Part shown: piece by piece, positions 28,601-36,191 of the stretch
Layout of the letters: the number at the start of each line of letters is the position of its first letter
How positions within the stretch are numbered: the first letter of the stretch is position 1
DNA from: Streptomyces sp. SID12501
GTDB taxonomy: Bacteria > Actinomycetota > Actinomycetes > Streptomycetales > Streptomycetaceae
Length of the DNA: 64,000 nt
NCBI RefSeq assembly: GCF_010550245.1
Contig: NZ_JAAGLU010000036.1
Span: 1 to 64,000, forward strand
Reading direction: 5' to 3'
Notes under the pieces: model-generated
The model's input: the letters and a program-made list of their open reading frames with translations, nothing else
Database searches by the model: none
What the model was told of the DNA's origin: nothing
Program-made: the position numbers and the translations under genes

Positions 28601-30580
28601 GCGCGCGGCGCCTGGGAGTCCGTCAAGCGGCACTTCCGCGAGCTGGGCGTCGACACCCAGAGCGAGGACTTCACCGTCGTCGGCGTCGGTGACATGAGCG
28701 GTGACGTGTTCGGCAACGGCATGCTGCTGAGCGAGCACATCCGTCTTGTCGCCGCCTTCGACCACCGGCACATCTTCATCGACCCGAAGCCCGACGCGGC
28801 CACCTCGTACGCGGAGCGACGGCGCCTGTTCGAGCTGCCGAGGTCCAGCTGGGCCGACTACGACAGCCAGTTGATCTCGGCCGGGGGTGGCATCTTCCCC
28901 CGTTCCGCCAAGGCCATCGCGGTCAACGCGCATATCCGCGAGGCGCTCGGCATCGAGGCCAAGGTCGCCAAGATGACACCGGCCGACCTGATGAAGGCGA
29001 TCCTCCAGGCGCCGGTCGACCTGCTGTGGAACGGCGGCATCGGCACCTACGTCAAGGCGAGTACGGAGTCGCACGCCGACGTCGGTGACAAGGCCAACGA
29101 CGCCATCCGCGTCGACGGCGCCGACCTGCGCGTCAGGGTCGTCGGCGAGGGCGGCAACCTCGGGCTCACCCAGCTCGGGCGGATCGAGTTCGCGCAGGTC
29201 GGCGGGAAGATCAACACCGACGCCATCGACAACAGCGCGGGCGTGGACACCTCCGACCACGAGGTGAACATCAAGATCCTGCTCAACTCCCTTGTCGTCG
29301 AAGGCGACATGACCGTCAAGCAGCGCAACAAGCTGCTGGCCCAGATGACCGACGAGGTCGGCGTGCTCGTCCTGCGCAACAACTACGCGCAGAACACGGC
29401 CATCGCCAACGCCCTCGCCCAGTCCAAGGACATGCTCCACGCCCAGCAGCGCTTCATGCGCCACCTGGTCCGGGAAGGGCACCTGGACCGGGCGCTCGAG
29501 TTCCTCCCGACCGACCGGCAGATCCGTGAACGCCTCAGCGGCGGCCAGGGGTTGACCGGTCCGGAGACTGCCGTGCTCCTCGCGTACACGAAGATCACGG
29601 TCGCCGACGAGCTGTTGAAGACCTCGCTGCCCGAAGACCCGTATCTGCGCCGCCTGTTGGACGCCTACTTCCCGAGCGCGCTGCGCAAGAAGTTCCCCGA
29701 GCAGATCGAGGGGCACGCGCTGCGCCGCGAGATCATCACGACGGTCCTCGTCAACGACACGGTCAACGCGGGTGGTACGAGCTTCCTGCACCGGCTGCGC
29801 GAGGAGACCGGCGCCTCGCTGGAGGAGGTGGTGCGGGCGCAGACCGCGGCTCGCGCGATCTTCAACTCGGCCGCGGTGTGGGACGGGGTCGAGGCGCTGG
29901 ACAACACCGTCGAGGCCGCCGTCCAGACCCGGATCCGCCTCCACTCGCGGCGACTTGTCGAGCGCGGCACGCGCTGGCTGCTCAACAACCGGCCGCAGCC
30001 GGTGCAACTCACGGAGACCGTCGAGTTCTTCGGTGAGCGGGTCGGTCAGGTCTGGTCCCAGCTGGCCAGGTTGCTGAGCGGCGCGGATCTGGAGTGGTAC
30101 CAGAAGATCTACGACGAGCTGACGGGCGCCGGCGTCCCCGACGAACTCGCCACCAGGGTCGCGGGCTTCTCGTCCGCCTTCCCGACGCTGGACATCGTCT
30201 CGGTCGCCGACCGGATGGGCCGCGACCCGATGGATGTCGCCGAGGTCTACTACGACCTCGCCGACCGCCTCCACATCACCCAGCTCATGGACCGCATCAT
30301 CGAGCTGCCGCGCGCCGACCGCTGGCAGTCCATGGCCCGCGCCTCCATCCGCGAGGACCTGTACGCGGCCCACGCGTCCCTCACGGCGGACGTCCTCGCG
30401 GTCGGCAACGGCTCGTCGACGCCCGAGCAGCGCTTCAAGGCGTGGGAGGAGAAGAACACCGCGCTCCTGGGCCGGGCGCGCACGACCCTGGACGAGATCC
30501 AGAGCTCGGACGCCTTCGACCTGGCGAACCTGTCGGTCGCTATGCGCACGATGCGGACGCTGCTGCGGAGTCATTCGTAG
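25607..30580 (+). CDS. gdh: NAD-specific glutamate dehydrogenase, 180-kDa class
   Basis: This 1657-aa enzyme oxidatively deaminates glutamate to 2-oxoglutarate with NAD, mainly for amino-acid catabolism. It belongs to the large GDH class (S. clavuligerus and Pseudomonas types). The N-terminal half holds ACT-like regulatory domains; the catalytic region (about 840-1300) has GGLRWSDRREDFRTEILGL and KNTVIVPVGAKGGFV. Nucleotide-binding parts include GVGDMSGDVFGNGMLLS and VVGEGGNLGLTQLGR. The length is typical. The ATG at 25607 follows AGAGGAC; upstream codons in the same frame are not conserved-looking. It is transcribed alone and ends at a strong terminator. Confidence 0.96.
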   Translation: MQTKLDEAKAELLERAARVAENSPVGGYLPTGTTRATAPGGDPGTPDHDTVLAFLQRYYLHTAPEDLVGRDPVDVFGAAFSHYRLGETRPQGTASVRVHTPTVEQNAWTSSHSVVEVVTDDMPFLVDSVTNELSRQNRGIHLVIHPQFVVRRDLTGRLIEVLPDRVTGSATAGGAELPHDAHVESWIHVEIDRETDRADLKQITNDLLRVLSDTREAVEDWEKMRDAALRIAEELPKEPTADDLRDQDVEEARELLRWLARDHFTFLGYREYELRGDDSLGAVPGTGLGILRADPHHSEDEGHPVSPSFERLPADARAKAREHKLLVLTKANSRATVHRPSYLDYVGVKKFDKNGEVVGERRFLGLFSSAAYTESVRRVPVVRRKVEEVLRAAGFSPDSHDGRDLLQIMETYPRDEIFQTPPDELRAIVTSVLYLQERRRLRLYLRQDEYGRYYSALVYLPRDRYTTGVRLRIIDILKEELGGTSVDFTAWNTESILSRLHFVVRVPQGTELPQLSDQDKERIEARLVEAARSWADGFGEALNAECGEERAAELLRRYGNAFPEGYKADHTPRAAVADLVHLQKLGVGTNFALSLYEPVGAAPGERRFKIYRTGESVSLSSVLPVLNRLGVEVIDERPYELRCSDRSTAWIYDFGLRLPKSLGSGGDYLGDDGRERFQEAFSATWTGQAENDGFNALVLSAGLDWRQALVLRAYAKYLRQAGSTFSQDYMEDTLRNNVHTTRLLVSLFEARMSPERQRAGVELTDALLEELDAALDQVASLDEDRILRSFLTVIKATLRTNFYQESAGGKPHDYVSMKFDPQAIPDLPAPRPAYEIWVYSPKVEGVHLRFGKVARGGLRWSDRREDFRTEILGLVKAQMVKNTVIVPVGAKGGFVAKQLPDPAVDRDAWLAEGVRSYKTFISALLDITDNLVAGEVVPPADVVRHDEDDTYLVVAADKGTATFSDIANEVAQAYNFWLGDAFASGGSAGYDHKGMGITARGAWESVKRHFRELGVDTQSEDFTVVGVGDMSGDVFGNGMLLSEHIRLVAAFDHRHIFIDPKPDAATSYAERRRLFELPRSSWADYDSQLISAGGGIFPRSAKAIAVNAHIREALGIEAKVAKMTPADLMKAILQAPVDLLWNGGIGTYVKASTESHADVGDKANDAIRVDGADLRVRVVGEGGNLGLTQLGRIEFAQVGGKINTDAIDNSAGVDTSDHEVNIKILLNSLVVEGDMTVKQRNKLLAQMTDEVGVLVLRNNYAQNTAIANALAQSKDMLHAQQRFMRHLVREGHLDRALEFLPTDRQIRERLSGGQGLTGPETAVLLAYTKITVADELLKTSLPEDPYLRRLLDAYFPSALRKKFPEQIEGHALRREIITTVLVNDTVNAGGTSFLHRLREETGASLEEVVRAQTAARAIFNSAAVWDGVEALDNTVEAAVQTRIRLHSRRLVERGTRWLLNNRPQPVQLTETVEFFGERVGQVWSQLARLLSGADLEWYQKIYDELTGAGVPDELATRVAGFSSAFPTLDIVSVADRMGRDPMDVAEVYYDLADRLHITQLMDRIIELPRADRWQSMARASIREDLYAAHASLTADVLAVGNGSSTPEQRFKAWEEKNTALLGRARTTLDEIQSSDAFDLANLSVAMRTMRTLLRSHS

Positions 30581-30597
30581 GCGGTACACGCGTACGT

Positions 30598-30637
30598 GGG
30601 CGCCCCGGGCCGTGATGGCTCGGGGCGCCCCTCGTTT
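30598..30637 (+). terminator. gdh terminator
   Basis: GGGCGCCCCG (30598-30607) pairs perfectly with CGGGGCGCCC (30621-30630) and is followed by CTCGTTTT. It lies 17 nt after gdh. Confidence 0.85.
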
Positions 30638-30717
30638 TCTTGACAACTGTTAGAGAAAAGCAGACAGGGAATTTACCCTTTCCTGCTAGGCCGGTCACCT
30701 CGGATAAAGTCGCGGGC

Positions 30718-31161
30718 GTGAGTGTGAATGTCTCCGAGGACCGGATGTCCGTTCCTGCCCGAACGGTGCGGCGCGTAATTCTTGAAGCGGTGAAATTCGG
30801 AGCCGTCGGCGGCAGTGGCGTGCTCGTGAACTTCCTGGTCTTCAACCTGCTGTTGCACGGCCTCGGTCGGCGGGCGATGACGGCCACCGTCCTCGCCAGC
30901 CTCATCGCCATGGGCACGAACTTTCTGGGCTTCCGCTATTTCACGTACCGGGACAGGGCCTCACGTACCAGGCAGCAGATCGCGCTGTTCTTCGTGTTCA
31001 GCGCGATCGGCATCGCGATGGAAAGCGGCCTGTTCTACATCGGTTATCACGGTCTCGGATTGCACGGGCCCGTCGAATCGAATGAGGTGAAGGGCGTCTC
31101 GATCGTGCTCGCGTCGGCGTTCCGCTTCCTCGTCTACCGGACCTGGGTGTTCCGGCACTGA
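30718..31161 (+). CDS. GtrA-family membrane protein
   Basis: This 147-aa GtrA-type protein has four predicted membrane helices: FGAVGGSGVLVNFLVFNLLL, TATVLASLIAMGTNFLGFRY, QIALFFVFSAIGIAMESGLF and GVSIVLASAFRFLVYRTWVF. GtrA proteins flip or support transfer of lipid-linked sugars in surface-polysaccharide synthesis. The GTG at 30718 is chosen; ATG 30745 is possible. There is no ribosome-binding site, and TAAAGT at 30705-30710 would place the transcription start on the GTG, so the message may be leaderless. It faces the TagGH-like exporter convergently. Confidence 0.85.
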   Translation: MSVNVSEDRMSVPARTVRRVILEAVKFGAVGGSGVLVNFLVFNLLLHGLGRRAMTATVLASLIAMGTNFLGFRYFTYRDRASRTRQQIALFFVFSAIGIAMESGLFYIGYHGLGLHGPVESNEVKGVSIVLASAFRFLVYRTWVFRH

Positions 31162-31199
31162 GCGCTCCGCGGGAAGCGCGGTGGCACGCCCGGCAGGCC

Positions 31200-32021
31200 C
31201 TATGCGGCCCGGGCGGGCTTGGCCGGGCGGTTGGTGAAGGCCTCGTACTCCTTCAGTACGTCGTCGGTCGGGCCGTCCATCAGGAGTTCGCCGCGTTCCA
31301 GCCACAGGACGCGGTCGCAGGTGTCGCGGATCGACTTGTTGTTGTGGCTGACCAGGAACACCGTGCCCGCGTGCTGGCGCAGTTCACGGATGCGTTCCTC
31401 CGAGCGCATCTGGAACGAGCGGTCGCCGGTGGCCAGCGCCTCGTCGATCAGCAGCACGTCGTGGTCCTTGGCGGCGGCGATGGAGAAGCGCAGGCGGGCG
31501 CCCATGCCGGAGGAGTACGTCCGCATGGGGAGGGTGATGAAGTCGCCCTTCTCGTTGATCCCCGAGAAGTCGACGATGCCCTGGTAGCGCTCCTTGATCT
31601 GCTCCCGGGACATGCCCATCGCGAGACCGCCGAGATAGACGTTCCGCTCGCCCGTCAGGTCGCCCATCAGGGCCGCGTTGACGCCGAGGAGGGAGGGCTG
31701 GCCATCTGTGTAGATCTGGCCGTTCTCCACCGGCAGCAGTCCGGCGACCGCCTTGAGCAGCGTGGACTTGCCGGAGCCGTTGGTGCCGATCAGGCCGATG
31801 GCCTCGCCGCGGTAGGCGACGAAGGAGACGTTCTTGACGGCGTGCACCTTGCGTACCCCGGCCGCCTTCTCGGACTGTTTGCGCCGCATCATGCGGTTGA
31901 GGGCGGCGGTCGCGGTGCCACGTCCGGCGCCCGTGCCGTTGACCCGGTAGACGATGTCGACACCGTTGGCGACGACAGTGGGAATCTGCTCGTTCGGGTA
32001 CTCGTTCGGGTTCTCAGCCAC
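31200..32021 (-). CDS. ABC exporter ATPase, TagH/Wzt-like
   Basis: This 273-aa ATPase powers export of a surface glycopolymer. Walker A is GLIGTNGSGKST (about 75-86), the signature is YSSGMGARLRFSIA, Walker B is VLLIDEALATGD and the switch His is in LVSHNNKSI. This SSGM signature and ALATGD motif mark the teichoic-acid/O-antigen exporter family. There is no C-terminal carbohydrate-binding domain, so substrate recognition probably differs from long Wzt proteins. Its start overlaps the permease by 8 bp, so the two are co-translated. Confidence 0.92.
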   Translation of the reverse strand: MAENPNEYPNEQIPTVVANGVDIVYRVNGTGAGRGTATAALNRMMRRKQSEKAAGVRKVHAVKNVSFVAYRGEAIGLIGTNGSGKSTLLKAVAGLLPVENGQIYTDGQPSLLGVNAALMGDLTGERNVYLGGLAMGMSREQIKERYQGIVDFSGINEKGDFITLPMRTYSSGMGARLRFSIAAAKDHDVLLIDEALATGDRSFQMRSEERIRELRQHAGTVFLVSHNNKSIRDTCDRVLWLERGELLMDGPTDDVLKEYEAFTNRPAKPARAA

Positions 32022-32946
32022 GGCCGTACGTCTCCTCAGCCTTCCAGAAGTAGATGAAGCCGCCGACGCCCACGAGCAGCGCCCAGCCCGTCGCGATCGG
32101 CCAGACGTGCGCAGGCAGCTGGCTGGAGTGGTAGCTGTCGATCAGGGCGAAGCGCATCAGGTCGATGTAGATCGCCGCCGGGTTGTTCTCCAGCAGCACC
32201 GACACCACGTGCGGCAGGTTGTCCTTCTTGGCCAGCTTGTCGATGCTCCACATGACCCCGGACACGTACATCCAGGTGCGCAGCACGAACGGCATCAGCT
32301 GGGCGATGTCCGGAGTCGACGCGCCCATCCGCGCCATGATCATCGACACGCCCGCGTTGAACACGAACTGGAGTGCGAGGGCGGGGATGACCAGCAGCCA
32401 GGAGGCGGTGACGGGGATGCCGAAGCAGAGCAGGATCACGATCAGCGCGGCCATCGAGAACAGCAGTTGCTGGAGCTGCTGGATGCAGAAGGAGATCGGC
32501 AGGGCCGCGCGCGGGAAGTGCAGCGCCCGGACGAGGCCGAGGTTGCCGGCGATGGCGCGGGTGCCCGCCATGATCGAGCTCTGCGTGAAGGTCCAGATGA
32601 ACACGCCCGTGACCAGGAACGGGATGTAGTCCGGAACCCCGTGCTTGGTGCCCAGCAGGACGCCGAAGATGAAGTAGTAGACCGCCGCGTTGAGCAGCGG
32701 GGTCATCACCTGCCAGACCTGGCCGAGCTTCGCCTGGCTGTACTGGGCGGTGAGCTTGGCGGTGGCGAACGCGGTGATGAAGTGGCGCCGCGCCCACAGC
32801 TGGCTGACGTAGGCGCGCAGGGTGGGACGGGCGCCGCTCACCGAGAGGCCGTACCGGACGGCGAGCGCCGTGAGGTCGTCGCCTGCCTGCGTGACCTGCG
32901 AGGGGGGTGGCGTGGACTGGGGCGGTGTGTCGAGGGCCTGGCTCAC
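32014..32946 (-). CDS. ABC-2 type polysaccharide exporter permease, TagG-like
   Basis: This 310-aa permease has six predicted helices in the ABC-2 arrangement, preceded by a cytoplasmic N-terminus (AYVSQLWARRHFITAFATAK). Conserved cues are LGQVWQVMTPLLNAAVYYFIFG and the late LPHVVSVLLENNPAAIYIDLMRFAL. It pairs with the ATPase encoded downstream to move a lipid-linked polymer across the membrane. The ATG at 32946 is 200 bp from the divergent TetR gene, so the TetR protein may control it. Confidence 0.9.
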   Translation of the reverse strand: MSQALDTPPQSTPPPSQVTQAGDDLTALAVRYGLSVSGARPTLRAYVSQLWARRHFITAFATAKLTAQYSQAKLGQVWQVMTPLLNAAVYYFIFGVLLGTKHGVPDYIPFLVTGVFIWTFTQSSIMAGTRAIAGNLGLVRALHFPRAALPISFCIQQLQQLLFSMAALIVILLCFGIPVTASWLLVIPALALQFVFNAGVSMIMARMGASTPDIAQLMPFVLRTWMYVSGVMWSIDKLAKKDNLPHVVSVLLENNPAAIYIDLMRFALIDSYHSSQLPAHVWPIATGWALLVGVGGFIYFWKAEETYGRG

Positions 32947-33064
32947 ATCCGCTGCTTTCGCTCGGGGGAAAAGGGGGTGCGCGACCGGTTCCCGTTTCAG
33001 GCGTCCCCCGCCGGTTCCTTGGGTTCCTTACGCGTTTCTTGCCATATTCTTACGTCGGGACGGG

Positions 33065-33129
33065 ACCGTATCGTCGTGACGGGAGCGTATTCCGATTCGG
33101 CGTCGGAACGCAACCGTTTCGTCGTCACG
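33065..33129. promoter_or_regulatory. Direct repeats between tetR and exporter genes, candidate TetR operator
   Basis: Two 17-bp units, ACCGTATCGTCGTGACG (33065-33081) and ACCGTTTCGTCGTCACG (33113-33129), match at 15 of 17 positions and start 48 bp apart. They lie upstream of the TetR gene in the divergent region. Binding is inferred. Confidence 0.45.
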
Positions 33130-33146
33130 CCCCTATGCTGGTCCGT

Positions 33147-33782
33147 ATGACGACGAACACCGACGAGCCCGGGACCGCACCGGCACGGACCCGCCGCCGG
33201 GCCCCCGCCGGAGCCGCCGTACTGCGGGAGGACGTGACGGAGGCCATCCGGGCAGCCGTGTTCGAGGAGCTCGCGTCCACCGGATACGCCCGGATGTCCA
33301 TCGAGGGCATCGCACGCCGGGCGGGCGTCGGCAAGACGGCGGTGTACCGGCGCTGGCGTTCGAAACTGCACCTGGTGCTCGACCTGGTCTCGGCGATCGC
33401 GGTGCAGGGGCTGCCCGCGCCGGACACGGGCACGCTGGAGGGCGACCTGCGGCTGCTCTACGAGCTGACGTCCCGCGCGCTGCGCCACCCGGTGGCCTCG
33501 CAGGTCATCCCCGACCTCCAGGCCGAGGCCGCCCGCAACCCCGAGATCGCCGACGCCATGCAGAAGGCGCTGCGGGAGGGGCAGGAAGGCGTCGCCAGCG
33601 GGATCGTCGCGGCGGCGGAGGAGCGGGGGGAGGTCCGCTCGGGCATCGACCCCGACCTGGCCCTCGACCTGATCTCGGGGCCGCTCTACTGGCGCTCGGT
33701 CGTGATCCGGAACCCGAAGCTGCCGAAGGGGTATCTGGCGGCGCTGGCCCGGGCGACCACGGCGGCGCTGAAGGCGCTGTAG
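33147..33782 (+). CDS. TetR-family transcriptional repressor
   Basis: This 211-aa regulator has an N-terminal helix-turn-helix (about 35-75): AIRAAVFEELASTGYARMSI, then GIARRAGVGKTAVYRRWRSK. The all-helical C-terminal ligand domain fits the TetR_C_16/AcrR-like class (LPAPDTGTLEGDLRLLYEL). The ATG at 33147 is favoured; MLVR at 33135 would add four residues. It is divergent from the TagGH-like exporter. It may regulate itself and the exporter through the 17-bp repeats upstream. Confidence 0.88.
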   Translation: MTTNTDEPGTAPARTRRRAPAGAAVLREDVTEAIRAAVFEELASTGYARMSIEGIARRAGVGKTAVYRRWRSKLHLVLDLVSAIAVQGLPAPDTGTLEGDLRLLYELTSRALRHPVASQVIPDLQAEAARNPEIADAMQKALREGQEGVASGIVAAAEERGEVRSGIDPDLALDLISGPLYWRSVVIRNPKLPKGYLAALARATTAALKAL

Positions 33783-33810
33783 CGGGCTATAGCTGGCCGA
33801 TCCGTACGAC

Positions 33811-33856
33811 GGAACGGGGGCGGGCGGTGACCATGGTCACCGCCCGCCCCCGTTCC
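33811..33856. terminator. Large perfect palindrome, bidirectional terminator
   Basis: This is a 46-bp perfect palindrome (23-bp arms centred in CCATGG), starting GGAACGGGGGCGGGC. It lies between the convergent TetR gene and small membrane protein gene. Confidence 0.85.
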
Positions 33857-33880
33857 CGGGTCTTTGTCGCCCGGTGTTCG

Positions 33881-34069
33881 TCAGGCCTGCTGTCCCTGGC
33901 TCCGGCCCTTCAGCAGGGCCATCCCGGCGCCCAGCGACACGACTCCCATGCCCGCGCTGGTCGCGAGGCCCTGTGCGCCGTCCACCGCGAAGGGCGCTAC
34001 CGCCGCGACGGTGAGGTTGAAGAGGAACAGGAACCAGAGGACCGGGCGGGACGAGAGGAGCGCCTTCAT
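33881..34069 (-). CDS. Small two-helix membrane protein
   Basis: This 62-aa protein is almost entirely hydrophobic, with two segments: VLWFLFLFNLTVAAVAPFAV and LATSAGMGVVSLGAGMALL. It ends in a short charged tail (KGRSQGQQA). A good ribosome-binding site (AAGGA) precedes the ATG, and the gene is closed by the palindromic terminator, so it is probably real. It is divergent from the sensor kinase and shares the operator palindrome at 34193. The function is unknown; it may be a target or modulator of that two-component system. Confidence 0.7.
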   Translation of the reverse strand: MKALLSSRPVLWFLFLFNLTVAAVAPFAVDGAQGLATSAGMGVVSLGAGMALLKGRSQGQQA

Positions 34070-34192
34070 GGGATTTTCCTTCCGAGGTGGGTGGCTCCTG
34101 CCGACCGGGGGAGCCGAGTGGGGGAGCCGTGAACTTCCGAGATCAACGATCCCGGCATCCGCCCGCCGCCACGAGGGAGTGCTCTCCCGAAC

Positions 34193-34218
34193 CGATGGTG
34201 TAGCGGGCTACACCATCG
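34193..34218. promoter_or_regulatory. Perfect palindromic operator between kinase and small membrane protein
   Basis: The 12-bp arms CGATGGTGTAGC and GCTACACCATCG are separated by GG. Two further inverted repeats flank it (GGGAG..CTCCC at about 34176-34188 and 34221-34236). It lies 49 bp before the kinase start. A binding site for the adjacent LuxR-type response regulator is the simplest reading. Confidence 0.5.
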
Positions 34219-34266
34219 CCCGGGAGCCGGCTCTCCCGCGCTCCCGCCGACCCGTCGCCTAGCCTG

Positions 34267-35424
34267 ATGACCATGTGGAAGACACTGCGGCAAGCAGCGC
34301 GGGCCACGGTCCAGCTGGTCGCGGTCGCGATCCTGGCCTTCGGCTCGTACATATTCATCACCGTCCTGCTGATCACGGCCACCGTCTCGCTGGCGGTCGT
34401 CGGCATCGGGATGCTCCCCGAGACGGTCCTGCTCATCCGCCGGATCGCCGGCACCAAGCGGCGGATGGCGACCGAGTGGTCGGGCGCGGAGATCCCCGAG
34501 GCGTATCTGCCCATCGAGGGCAGGCTGAAGGAGAAGCTGCGCATCGTCGTCCGCGACCCCGGTACGCGCACCGACCTGCGCTGGATGCTCGCTCACTACG
34601 TGTACGGCGCCCTGCCCCTGCTGATGATCCCGCTCTGGCCGGTGGGTCTGGTCGTCGACGGCGTCTGGTGCGGACTGCTGGGCCGCGGGGCCGTCGTCCT
34701 CCCCCTCATCAGCAGGCTCGCCGACCTCGACGCCTCCTGGTCGGCCGCCCTGCTCAAGCCCTCACCCAAGGCGCAGCTCGCCCTGCGTGTCGAGCAGCTG
34801 AAGGCGACCCGGGCCGACGCGGTCGCTGCGCACGGGGCCGAACTCCGGCGCATCGAACGGGACCTGCACGACGGCGCCCAGGCCCGCCTGGTCTCCCTGT
34901 CCATGCGGATCGGCCTCGCGAAACGGGCGTACGACCGTGACCCGGACGCCGCCCGCAAGCTGCTGGAGGACGCCCAGGACCAGGCCGAGGAGGCGCTGAC
35001 CGAGCTGCGCAACGTGGTGCGCGGCATCCATCCGCCGATCCTCACGGACCGGGGGCTGGTGGGTGCCGTACGGGCGTTGGCGTCGAGCAGCGGCTTGGAG
35101 GTCGGCGTGGTCGACGACGGGGTCGAGGACGGCGTACGGGCGCCCGCGGCGGTGGAGGCCGCCGCGTACTTCGTGATCGCGGAGGCGCTGACGAACGCGG
35201 CGAAGTACAGCGGTTCGCCGACCGCCTGGGTCGAACTCGCCCGTGTACCAAGGGGGTTGAAGGTCCGGGTGGGTGACCACGGCAAGGGCGGCGCCGACGA
35301 GAAGGGTGGCACCGGACTGCTCGGGATGCGCCGCCGGGTGGCCGCGCTGGACGGGAGCGTGGACGTGTCGAGCCCGGTAGGGGGGCCGACCGTGATCGAG
35401 GTGGAACTGCCCTGCGTATGGTGA
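34267..35424 (+). CDS. Two-component sensor histidine kinase (HisKA_3 type)
   Basis: This 385-aa NarL-partner kinase has an N-terminal Streptomyces sensor region with two pairs of membrane helices (about 13-55 and 108-150). The dimerisation motif is RRIERDLHDGAQARLVSLS, with phospho-acceptor His201. The ATPase domain has an N-box (VIAEALTNAAKYS) and a G-box-like GGTGLLGMRRRV. The ATG at 34267 or 34273 is possible. The response regulator gene follows 52 bp later on the same strand, a standard pair. Confidence 0.9.
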   Translation: MTMWKTLRQAARATVQLVAVAILAFGSYIFITVLLITATVSLAVVGIGMLPETVLLIRRIAGTKRRMATEWSGAEIPEAYLPIEGRLKEKLRIVVRDPGTRTDLRWMLAHYVYGALPLLMIPLWPVGLVVDGVWCGLLGRGAVVLPLISRLADLDASWSAALLKPSPKAQLALRVEQLKATRADAVAAHGAELRRIERDLHDGAQARLVSLSMRIGLAKRAYDRDPDAARKLLEDAQDQAEEALTELRNVVRGIHPPILTDRGLVGAVRALASSSGLEVGVVDDGVEDGVRAPAAVEAAAYFVIAEALTNAAKYSGSPTAWVELARVPRGLKVRVGDHGKGGADEKGGTGLLGMRRRVAALDGSVDVSSPVGGPTVIEVELPCVW

Positions 35425-35476
35425 GCGCGACCGCCGCTTGATCGGCGAGCTGGACCGGATCGAGAACAGGACCGTC

Positions 35477-36121
35477 ATGCGCGTAGTGATCGCCGAGGAC
35501 AACGCCCTGCTGAGGCAAGGGCTCGTCCTGCTGCTGACGTCGGCCGGCCACGAGGTCCTGGCCGAAGTGGGCAGCGGCCCCGAGGTACTGCCGGCCATCC
35601 TCGAACACCGCCCGGACGCCGCCGTACTCGACGTCCGGATGCCCCCCGGTTTCCGCGACGAGGGGCTGCGCGCGGCGCTGGAGGCGAGGGAGCAGATCCC
35701 CGGCCTCCCGGTGCTGGTCCTCTCCCAGTACGTGGAGGAGTCGTACGCGGCGGAACTGCTGGGCGGCGGCGCCAGCGGCGTCGGCTATCTCCTGAAGGAC
35801 CGCATCGGCAGGGTCGACGAGTTCCTCGACGCCCTGGAGCGCGTCGCCGCCGGAGGCACGGCTCTCGACCCCGAGGTCGTCGCCGAACTCCTCATCCGCC
35901 GTCGCGACTCCCCCCTCGACTCCCTCACCCCGCGCGAGCGCGAGGTCCTCAAGCTGATGGCGGAGGGTCACGACAACACGATGATCGCCAAGACCCTGGT
36001 GGTCACGGACCGTTCGGTGAGCAAACACATCGGCAACGTGTTCCTGAAGCTCGGCCTGCCCCCGACGGACAGCGGACACCGCCGGGTGCTGGCGGTACTG
36101 GCGTATCTGAACAACCAGTAG
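35477..36121 (+). CDS. LuxR-type response regulator
   Basis: This 214-aa partner of the upstream kinase has a receiver domain (about 1-120; VVIAEDNALLRQG, phospho-acceptor in AAVLDVRMPP, Lys in YLLKDRIG). The C-terminal LuxR helix-turn-helix has LTPREREVLKLMAEGHDN and VVTDRSVSKHIGN. The ATG at 35477 has AGGA about 8 nt upstream; a TTG further upstream is less likely. Its last codons (NNQ, stop) form the first unit of a 13-bp tandem repeat that continues past the gene. Confidence 0.92.
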   Translation: MRVVIAEDNALLRQGLVLLLTSAGHEVLAEVGSGPEVLPAILEHRPDAAVLDVRMPPGFRDEGLRAALEAREQIPGLPVLVLSQYVEESYAAELLGGGASGVGYLLKDRIGRVDEFLDALERVAAGGTALDPEVVAELLIRRRDSPLDSLTPREREVLKLMAEGHDNTMIAKTLVVTDRSVSKHIGNVFLKLGLPPTDSGHRRVLAVLAYLNNQ

Positions 36122-36175
36122 GGACAACCAGTAGGGACAACCAGTAGGGACAACCAGTAGGGACAACCAGTAGGG
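36113..36175. repeat. 13-bp tandem repeat at a stop codon
   Basis: Unit AACCAGTAGGGAC is repeated perfectly four times plus a partial fifth copy (AACCAGTAGGG). The first copy contains the TAG stop of the response regulator. Confidence 0.95.
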
Positions 36176-36191
36176 CCCGGCTGCCTGGTGA

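Noticed and set aside
30640..30645. TTGACA as a -35 for the GtrA gene
   Set aside because: No -10-like hexamer lies 16-19 bp downstream, and it is immediately after the gdh terminator's T-run.
25691..30646. Very long open frame antisense to gdh (also antisense to secA at 17122-19788 and across 2554-6039)
   Set aside because: High-GC genes leave open frames on the opposite strand; the translations are compositionally biased with no family motifs, while the sense genes are well supported.
36113..36175. CRISPR array
   Set aside because: The repeats are 13 bp and contiguous, without spacers.
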